Assembly (NCBI GenBank): GCA_030765065.1
Contig: CM060978.1
Coordinates: 217,267,498-217,331,497 of the forward strand
Length of the DNA stretch: 64,000 nucleotides
From: Deroplatys truncata
Lineage: Eukaryota; Arthropoda; Insecta; Mantodea; Mantidae
Direction: 5' to 3'
The position numbers were made by a program, and so were the translations under genes. Below, piece after piece: positions 56,870 through 64,000 of the stretch. Numbering within the stretch: position 1 is the stretch's first letter; the number at the start of each line of letters is the position of its first letter. Below the pieces are notes generated by a model, which was not told where the DNA came from, did no database searches, and saw nothing but the letters and a program-made list of their open reading frames with translations.

Positions 56870-57660
56870 GTAACAGGTCACACAACAATAAACATAGGAC
56901 ATTCAGTATGGAAGGCATTGAGAGTGTGTGCTCTGAACACGACTACATTTATTGTACCATTGTAGCAGTGATTGTTGGACTCATTCGAACAACTCAGGCA
57001 TGTGTCAAATTTTCTCAAAAGCAGCGACAATTCACACAATCAGTTCCTCCCTGTTTTCAACTGGCCCCTTAGAAAGAAATCTAGTAAGCTTAAGTCAGGT
57101 GATCGAGCTGGCCATGCAATTGGTCCCCCTTTTCCTATCCACTGCTCCCCGAAGGTGGTATTCAGATGTCTTTGTACAACCTGGCTGGAGTGCCATCATG
57201 TTTGAACCAGGTGTTCCTTTGAACCACATTCTCAATGAGCAGCGGAAGCATGTCTTACAGGACATCAAGATAAGCTCTTCCATTCAAACAGGGTGGCAAA
57301 ACAAAAGATGATCACCAATGATTGCAGCCCAGATGTTCATGGAATACTTTGGTTGGTGTGTCTAACAAACACTACATGAGGGTTCTCAACATCCCAGATG
57401 TGGCTGTTCTTGCTGTTGAAGTATCCATCTCGTGTGAAGCAGGCCTCATCAGTAAACAAAACGTGCACAGGGAATGTAGGATCTGCAATACTTCATTGCA
57501 GAAACCATTGTACAAACTGAACACAAGATGCGAAGTTGTTTGGCCTCAATCCCTGTACTTTCTGGGGGTGGTATGCGTGGAACGCAACACATGCCACACT
57601 GATGATAGATTTGTACCCATAACATGGGCAACGGTACACGTGCTAGTTATGGGATCATGG
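56870..57660 (-). pseudogene. IS630/Tc1/mariner-type transposase relic
   Basis: Minus strand: TVAHVMGTNLSSVWHVLRST near 57620 (helix-turn-helix), VHVLFTDEACFTRDGYFNSK near 57460 (first catalytic Asp), FKHDGTPARLY near 57190 (second Asp region) and GPIAWPARSPDLSLLDFFLR near 57120 (third acidic residue). The pieces lie in different frames with several stops. The catalytic residues are all still legible, so it is the best-preserved of three relatives in the window. Confidence 0.75.
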
Positions 57661-57929
57661 TATTAAACATTCTTACTCATTATTGCCTCAAGGTTACCTC
57701 ATTGTTAACAACCTATTATTCTCACAGCTCCTACATCATTAAATTACGTAATACATTCACATAACATTATTACATGTATACAATAATGTAAACATATAAT
57801 GACTGTAATATACACTTTTTATATCTTGTTACATACACATTGCTTTAAGGTGGGCTGTTATTGAATTTATATATTATATAATTAGACTGAAATCATTTAA
57901 GTGCTAAAAATACTGCCTCAAAACAAAAG
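57661..57929. other. ARMH3 intron, nothing recognised
   Basis: AT-rich, no feature. Confidence 0.5.
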
Positions 57930-59724
57930 TCTGCTACTAGAATTATTAGAGAGAAATAATCTAATTCTGACAAAAACAGAGTCAACAAGGTTAACCAAAT
58001 ATAATTAAAAGAATAGTAAATGAAAGAACACTAGAGGCACTGAGAAATAATCTCAAAGCAACACAATTGGAAGGGATATACCCCCTCCCCCAAAAAATAA
58101 TAGAAATAAATGACAAATTTAATTTCTTTTTGTAATATTTCAAAAAATTGTCTGGGTGCCACTTTGCCACTATACAAAGTTAATTGTAATAAAAAACAAT
58201 GTGATACCTGTTGCTCCAAAGAGCGCGTGCAATTTCTAAATAATCTAAAACACCCTAAACTTGATGTAAAATGATACACCTACATAGAAAAATACAAGCA
58301 AATTTTAAATAATGTAATAAGAGAAGCAAAGAAGTTACATAATAAACTTTTAATAAAGGATGCAGAAAAAATGGTCATTGAAAAAACAGTGTATGAATAC
58401 AAGATCCAATAAACATTGCCAATGGATACTGTATAAATATTGTAAAAAATGTTGGAATTGAACAAATTTATAATGATCCAATAACTGATAATGTATGTAA
58501 AACTCTATCATGCTATGAGAAATTACAGAGGGGGAAGTTACTAGACAGATAAACTCATTAAAAAAAATCTAGCGGGCTTGATGAATTTACAAATGAGATG
58601 ATAAAACACTGTAAATATGAATTTATAGAAATACTTACTCACCTAACAAACCAATCTTTTAATTCTGGAACATTTCCAAGTAAATTAAAACAAGTAGTAG
58701 TTACACCAATATATAAGAAAAAAATTAAAAACTAGAAATGGAAAATTACAGACCAATATCTTTGTGCTCAACTTTCTCCAAAATAATGGAAGGATTATTT
58801 TTAGAACAGTTACAGAGTTTCTGCAGCAAATTTGAAATTCTCTCAGAATACCAGTTTGGGTTTCAAAAAAGAAAAAAAGTCAACAGTACAGGCAATCCGC
58901 AAAGGAAATAATGACATTATAAATTCAATAAATAGAAAAGAATAAGTAGTTACAATTTTCCTTAATCTCCCTAAGACATTTGTGTAAACATTGAAACACT
59001 ACTACTAATGCTGGAAAATTATGGGATTAGGGGCATCCCACTAAAATGGCTGAGCTTGTTTTTACAAAACAGAGAGCAATGTGTTGAAATAATACACAAT
59101 ATAGGTTGAAATCTTACCAAAATCAGATCATCTTTTAAAAAAGTAACACAAGGCTCAAAATTAGGACTATACTTATTTCTGCTATATATAAACAGTTTAT
59201 TTAAACATATAAAAGATGTGAGGAGAATAGCTATTGGTTATGCGGATGACACCACAATTGTAGTTGCAGGAAAAACAGAAATAGAGGTACAAAAAAGAGC
59301 AAATGCATTACTTGATATAATTAGCAGACAGCAAACTTAGGAATGGTATTAAATATAAACAAGACAGAGTGGATGCAAATCAGTGTGAGTAATAAAACAC
59401 AGGCCAACATTAAATTAACAATAGAAAATAAATTCAGTAGGTCATAGAAACAAACTTTTTAGGATTAGTCATAGACAATAATTTGAAATGGAACAGACAT
59501 GTTGAGAGAATCATAAAAGAAAACTAATACTGGCTTGTATATCTTAAAAGAAACAACACAAATAATGGATAGAAAAGGTATCATATAGGTATACTATGCC
59601 TTTATCCACTCCCACTTAAGTTATGGGGTTGTTCTATGGGGTACAGCACAAAAAAACTCAATACTAAATTTATTTAAAGGTGAGTCGGAATTGTAACACT
59701 AACATCACTTAAGTTTACTCACTT

Positions 59725-59759
59725 AACATGTTTCGGGAAACCGTTGTTCCCATCCTCAG
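59725..59759 (-). ncRNA. hammerhead-like motif, minus-strand PLE-A copy
   Basis: Minus strand: CTGAGGA, stem GGGAA/TTCCC, GAAA, CATG, TT. Identical layout to 63178-63212. Confidence 0.65.
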
Positions 59760-59763
59760 AAGG

Positions 59764-61545
59764 TTAATTCGACTGGCCCGTGTTGTTGGTGTTTCCGTTT
59801 TTTGGACTGGATCCTGTGGTGGCATCTTGTGGTGGAGAAATGTACTTCCAGAGAGGATTTGGTGGCGGCAAATCAAAATTCATTAGATGTGTGTTGTGTT
59901 TTAGAATGGTGATCTTCTCCCATGCATCTAATTCGGCTGCAAATTTGGCTGGTTTGACTAATGTAATATTGGGTTTGATGTTGTGATTAGTGATCCAAAA
60001 ATGGTGTGAAACTGCAGATTTGTCCATTTGTTTGTATTTAATACATCTCATGTGCTCCTTTAGCCTAGTTTCTAGGTTTCTTTTTGTCTTACCTATGTAT
60101 ACTTTATTGCAATCTGAACAATTGAATTTATAGATTCCAGCTTTTTTGTCTTGTGGAATGGGGTCTTTTAACTTGTTACAAAGTAATTTCTCTATGTTAA
60201 ATTTGTTCTGTGGAGCTAGGTTGATGTCATGTTTCATGAAAATCTTCTTAAATTTGTGAAAAGTTCCTGGGTGGTATGTGAATTTCTTGAACTTTAGCTC
60301 TTTATCTTGCTGGCTGAGATTTGTTGTGTTTCTGATGTGCATCTGTCGTTTGAATTTTGCAATTTTTTTGTCAATAGTTGTTTTGTTGTACCCATTATGT
60401 ATTGCTGTGTCTACTATATGCTGGTATTCTAACTGGTATTCTTTTTTATTTAAGGGGGTATATACCAGTCTATGTGTTAGGCTGTTTAGTACTGCATGTT
60501 TGTGTGTGATTGGATTGAAACTCTTATTTTTTATGTAATTAGTAGAGTGTGTTGGCTTCCTGTATATGCCAAAGGTTAGGTTCTTTTGTTCTCTGATGAT
60601 TTTTAGGTCTAAAAATGGTAGCATGCCTTCTTTTTCTATTTCTATGGTGAATTTTATTGATTGGTTCTGTAGGTTTAGTAAGGCTAAGGAGTCTTGTATG
60701 AACCTGTTAGGGACAACAGCGAAGATGTCGTCAACATATCTGTGCCAAACTTTAAACATGTATGGAAAGGAAGTTGTTATGTGTGTTTCTAAGTAGCTCA
60801 TAAATAAATCTGCCAAGAAGGGTGAAAGTGGGTTGCCCATGGTTAGACCAGTTGGTTGTTGATAGAACTTCTTATTGAAACTAAAACAATTTTGTGCAAT
60901 GCATAAATTGGTAAGTTGTATGAGGTCTTCTATTTCTTCTTCAAGTAGGTTAGTCTGCTGTAGCCATTTCTTTAATTGACGCAGGAGTTGATCTGTAGGA
61001 ACACTTGGAAATAGTGCAGTGACATCAAAGGAAACTAATCTGTCTTCTGGTTCGAGTTCCAGGGATTTTATCTTCTGTATTAAATCTTCTGAATTCATTA
61101 TGTTTTTACTATTGAATTTTGGCAGTGAAGAGAATCTCTGTACTAACCATTTTGCCATTTTATAGGTAGGAGAATCAATATTGCTGACGATTGGTCTCAT
61201 CTTATTACCCGGTTTGTGTATTTTAGGTAGAGCATACATTCTTGGTAAAGTGGGGTGATCTGGTTTTAATCTAGATTTATCAGTGTCTGTTATAGTTTTG
61301 CTTTCCTGGATGGTTTGATTGAAGGCTTTTAAATGTAATTTTAATGGGTCTTCTTGAATTTGTATGTAATTTTCTTGTTGCAGCATATTTTCTACTCTGG
61401 CAATATAATCATCTTTTTGCAGTACAACTAGTTTATTTCCCTTGTCAGCTTTTGTGTATACTACTGGTTTTGATTTTAATGTTTTGATCACATGTTTGGT
61501 TGGGAAATTGTTATGTTTATCTGCTTGTATTTCTTGGAGAACCAT
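59764..61545 (-). CDS. PLE-A protein (RT plus GIY-YIG endonuclease), nearly complete
   Basis: Target-primed reverse transcriptase of a Penelope-like element. In the 593 residues from the first Met: MYALPKIHKPGNKMRPIVSN (about 117), LVSFDVTALFPSVPTD (about 168), QPTGLTMGNPLSPFLADLF (about 232), catalytic RYVDDIFAVVPN (about 268), LPFLDLKIIREQ, GIYRKPTHSTNYI, a basic linker, and a GIY-YIG domain from about 470 (AGIYKFNCSDCNKVYIGKTK with CxxC; RLKEHMRCIKYKQMDKSAVS). The frame stays open upstream of this Met to a TGA near 61737 with conserved-looking NLSNVTFTKAELSVLNLGLK, so the natural N-terminus is longer; still further upstream, KLDILRRKQHSYKPNLKN in another frame suggests one frameshift. All RT catalytic residues look intact. 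Confidence 0.9.
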   Translation of the reverse strand: MVLQEIQADKHNNFPTKHVIKTLKSKPVVYTKADKGNKLVVLQKDDYIARVENMLQQENYIQIQEDPLKLHLKAFNQTIQESKTITDTDKSRLKPDHPTLPRMYALPKIHKPGNKMRPIVSNIDSPTYKMAKWLVQRFSSLPKFNSKNIMNSEDLIQKIKSLELEPEDRLVSFDVTALFPSVPTDQLLRQLKKWLQQTNLLEEEIEDLIQLTNLCIAQNCFSFNKKFYQQPTGLTMGNPLSPFLADLFMSYLETHITTSFPYMFKVWHRYVDDIFAVVPNRFIQDSLALLNLQNQSIKFTIEIEKEGMLPFLDLKIIREQKNLTFGIYRKPTHSTNYIKNKSFNPITHKHAVLNSLTHRLVYTPLNKKEYQLEYQHIVDTAIHNGYNKTTIDKKIAKFKRQMHIRNTTNLSQQDKELKFKKFTYHPGTFHKFKKIFMKHDINLAPQNKFNIEKLLCNKLKDPIPQDKKAGIYKFNCSDCNKVYIGKTKRNLETRLKEHMRCIKYKQMDKSAVSHHFWITNHNIKPNITLVKPAKFAAELDAWEKITILKHNTHLMNFDLPPPNPLWKYISPPQDATTGSSPKNGNTNNTGQSN

Positions 61546-61876
61546 TTCACATTCTTTTTTTATAGTGGTTTTACTATTTTCATTTAGGTTGTAAGTAGCA
61601 ATCTCAATGTCTGCGACTATTTCATCGGTTGTTTTTGTGTAGCCAACACATGTTTTTAGGCCAAGGTTTAATACCGATAATTCTGCTTTGGTGAAAGTTA
61701 CATTTGAAAGATTAATTACGTCTGGGTATGACGTCGTTTTTCATTTTTTAGGTTAGGTTTATATGAATGTTGCTTCCGGCGTAGTATGTCTAGTTTTTTC
61801 TTTAATTTCAGCGTTTTTGTTTTCATCCTGTAGCTAAGAATAGTGAGGAATTTTGATTGCATGTTTTGCCAAAGTG

Positions 61877-63173
61877 GGAACTCGAACCAGAAGACAGATT
61901 AGTTTCCTTTGATGTCACTGCACTATTTCCAAGTGTTCCTACAGATCAACTCCTGCGTCAATTAAACAAATGGCTACAGCAGACTAACCTACTTGAAGAA
62001 GAAATAGAAGACCTCATACAACTTACCAATTTATGCATTGCACAAAATTGTTTTAGTTTCAATAAGAAGTTCTATCAACAACCAACTGGTCTAACCATGG
62101 GCAACCCACTTTCACCCTTCTTGGCAGATTTATTTATGAGCTACTTAGAAACACACATAACAACTTCCTTTCCATACATGTTTAAAGTTTGGCACAGATA
62201 TGTTGACAACATCTTCGCTGTTGTCCCTAACAGGTTCATACAAGACTCCTTAGCCTTACTAAACCTACAGAACCAATCAATAAAATTCACCATAGAAATA
62301 GAAAAAGAAGGCATGCTACCATTTTTAGACCTAAAAATCATCAGAGAACAAAAGAACCTAACCTTTGGCATATACAGGAAGCCAACACACTCTACTAATT
62401 ACATAAAAAATAAGAGTTTCAATCCAATCACACACAAACATGCAGTACTAAACAGCCTAACACATAGACTGGTATATACCCCCTTAAATAAAAAAGAATA
62501 CCAGTTAGAATACCAGCATATAGTAGACACAGCAATACATAATGGGTACAACAAAACAACTATTGACAAAAAAATTGCAAAATTCAAACGACAGATGCAC
62601 ATCAGAAACACAACAAATCTCAGCCAGCAAGATAAAGAGCTAAAGTTCAAGAAATTCACATACCACCCAGGAACTTTTCACAAATTTAAGAAGATTTTCA
62701 TGAAACATAACATCAGCCTAGCTCCACAGAACAAATTTAACATAGAGAAATTACTTTGTAACAAGTTAAAAGACCCCATTCCACAAGACAAAAAAGCTGG
62801 AATCTATAAAATCAATTGTTCAGATTGCAATAAAGTATACATAGGTAAGACAAAAAGAAACCTAGAAACTAGGCTAAAGGAGCACATGAGATGTATTAAA
62901 TACAAACAAATGGACAAATCTGCAGTTTCACACCATTTTTGGATCACTAATCACAACATCAAACCCAATATTACATTAGTCAAACCAGCCAAATTTGCAG
63001 CCGAATTAGATGCATGGGAGAAGATCACCATTCTAAAACACAACACACATCTAATGAATTTTGATTTGCCGCCACCAAATCCTCTCTGGAAGTACATTTC
63101 TCCACCACAAGATGCCACCACAGGATCCAGTCCAAAAAACAGAAACACCAACAACACGGGCCAGTCGAATTAA
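61877..63173 (+). CDS. PLE-A protein, 5'-truncated second copy with mutated RT catalytic motif
   Basis: Starts by homology at ELEPEDRLVSFDVTALFPSV; the open frame reaches back to an ATG at 61857 whose first residues (MHVLPKW) belong to the junction. It is colinear with the minus-strand copy, but the catalytic motif reads YVDN, not YVDD (AAC at 62208-62210), which should abolish RT activity. Other differences: QLNKWL for QLKKWL, KHNISL for KHDINL, IYKIN for IYKFN, PKNRN for PKNGN. The GIY-YIG domain is intact. TAA at 63171-63173 is followed after 4 nt by the ribozyme core. Confidence 0.9.
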
Positions 63174-63177
63174 CCTT

Positions 63178-63212
63178 CTGAGGATGGGAACAACGGTTTC
63201 CCGAAACATGTT
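63178..63212 (+). ncRNA. hammerhead-ribozyme-like motif of PLE-A
   Basis: CTGAGGA (63178-63184), stem II GGGAA (63186-63190) with TTCCC (63198-63202), GAAA (63203-63206), the palindrome CATG (63207-63210), then TT. CTT just before the core can pair with AAG just after the cleavage site as the start of stem I (3 bp). The motif is in the right place for a PLE hammerhead, in the pLTR-like 3' region. Confidence 0.7.
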
Positions 63213-63520
63213 AAGTGAGTAAACTTAAGTGATGTTAGTGTTACAATTCCGACTCACCTTTAAATAAACTCAATACACATCACTGTTTCTAGCTTCTTTT
63301 CATTACAATATCAATACTAAAGTTTTTTAAGTTGCAGAAAAGAGTAGTTTGCGTAATGTTAAGAATGAAAAAAACTGATACATGTAGAATTGCATATAAG
63401 ACACTTGTTATTTTAACATTACCTTCATTTTATATACATACAAATGTATTAAATTTGCTGTAAAAAGTTATAATAATCAGAACAAGAATATGAACATTCA
63501 TAACCAGGGTTAGGATTTTA

Positions 63521-64000
63521 GGTGCAAATTTCAGATGAAAAAAGGAAGGGAAAAGGTGCTCAAATAAAGTGAAAAAAGGGACAGTAAGGTGCTGGTTTAT
63601 TTAAGGGGATGCACAACTGAAATTGCTATTTTCTAAACTATCCATTCAATTGGGCTGAAAGTTTAACCATGTCAATCTTCTTTAGATATAATTGTTTTAT
63701 GAATTTCAATCCAAAATCTTAACTAGTTTTTAAGTTATTAATTTTCAGAATATGAAATTATGGGTATATGCAAAATGCAACACATGGATTTAAAAAATAA
63801 AATTGTATGTTCTTCTATGTCAAGGAACTACAAATCTGTTATATAATTTTTTTTCTACCATTCTTAGTTTAAGAGAAAAAAAACGTTTTGCAGTTTTGTA
63901 TTTTGTATTTTTGAAATATGCATAAAAAATGTCAATATGAATGGATGAAAACTACATCGTGTGGAACATTTTGAATATGCAGAAATGCTGAAAATAAATG
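63521..64000. other. ARMH3 intron, nothing recognised
   Basis: AT-rich to the window end; no ARMH3 exon 6 seen. Confidence 0.5.

Larger units (their letters stand above)
59669..63310. mobile_element. PLE-A: two Penelope-like copies head to head, with target duplication
   Basis: Flanked by TCAATACTAAA at 59658-59668 and 63311-63321 (11-bp target-site duplication) inside the old LINE. The minus-strand copy (59669 to about 61740) contains nearly the whole ORF. The plus-strand copy (about 61877-63310) is 5'-truncated. Arms 59669-61060 and 61877-63262 form an inverted repeat of about 1.39 kb, with only five amino-acid differences over about 430 codons. The left arm stops at TTTATTTAAAGG and lacks the tail (ACACATCACTGTT, AGCTTCT) that the right copy keeps. 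One TSD pair implies one insertion event. Confidence 0.9.
57930..63520 (+). pseudogene. old LINE (Jockey/CR1-like RT) split by the PLE-A insertion
   Basis: The host LINE occupies 57930-59657 and resumes at 63311-63520. Readable RT pieces: REAKKLHNKLLIKDAEK near 58320, ENYRPISLCSTFSKIMEG near 58742, ILSEYQFGFQK near 58840, ENYGIRGIPLKWLSLFLQNR near 59017, IGYADDTTIVVAG near 59233 (catalytic YADD) and HSHLSYGVVLWGTAQKNSIL at 59600-59660. After the insertion the same protein continues FKLQKRVVCVMLRMKKTDTC and IAYKTLVILTLPSFYIYTNV. Many stops and frameshifts; no endonuclease recognised upstream. Confidence 0.8.

Noticed and set aside
56578-56873. Frames rich in VCVC or THTHTH on both strands
   Set aside because: Product of the (CA)n microsatellite.

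Overview
The window looks like AT-rich nuclear DNA from an insect (at the least an arthropod) with a large, repeat-laden genome. Two conserved single-copy animal genes lie on the + strand. Both are cut into short exons by introns of up to 13 kb, and nearly everything else is transposon, mostly decayed. I could not name the species.

Genes. (1) The last four coding exons of CCT7 (TCP-1 eta, a subunit of the cytosolic TRiC/CCT chaperonin) lie at 4696-4848, 5502-5653, 6190-6378 and 19701-19918; earlier exons are left of the window. (2) The first five coding exons of ARMH3 (C10orf76 orthologue, armadillo-like helical protein) lie at 38848-38931, 39100-39162, 43988-44128, 55181-55322 and 55477-55610; the gene continues past the right edge. 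About 19 kb separate the CCT7 stop from the ARMH3 start.

Layout. 1-4.7 kb: CCT7 intron with a LINE 3' end, a tRNA-derived SINE (called S1 here), a mariner relic and a Penelope-like (PLE) scrap. 6.4-19.7 kb: last CCT7 intron with an inverted repeat, an antisense LINE (endonuclease-RT-RNase H), a PIF/Harbinger transposon with both of its genes, and a short mariner-type element with clear TIRs. 20-38.8 kb: intergenic, with PLE and LINE fragments, two relatives of a TIR transposon (25.5 and 31.6 kb), a 51-bp perfect foldback, Tc1/mariner relics, S1 SINEs and microsatellites. 39-55.6 kb: ARMH3 introns carrying many copies of an 0.8-0.9 kb non-coding TIR repeat (called RA here), a nested PLE insertion (PLE-B), and a LINE 3' end nested in an RA copy. 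55.6-64 kb: ARMH3 intron with a SINE, a transposase relic and an old LINE split by a 3.6-kb PLE insertion (PLE-A).

Most interesting. Both large PLE insertions (49267-51007 and 59669-63310) have the same architecture: an inverted copy lacking the extreme 3' tail, then a forward copy with the tail, flanked by an 11-13 bp target-site duplication. Right after (or overlapping) the stop codon of each RT/GIY-YIG ORF is a hammerhead-ribozyme-like motif: CUGANGA, a stem-loop, GAAA, a self-complementary tetranucleotide, then a UH cleavage-site dinucleotide. The tetranucleotide differs between PLE families (CATG, CGCG, CCGG) but is always a palindrome, as expected if stem III forms only in a dimer. Hammerheads in PLEs are known in general; these copies, the stop-codon overlap and the shared inverted architecture are what is new here.
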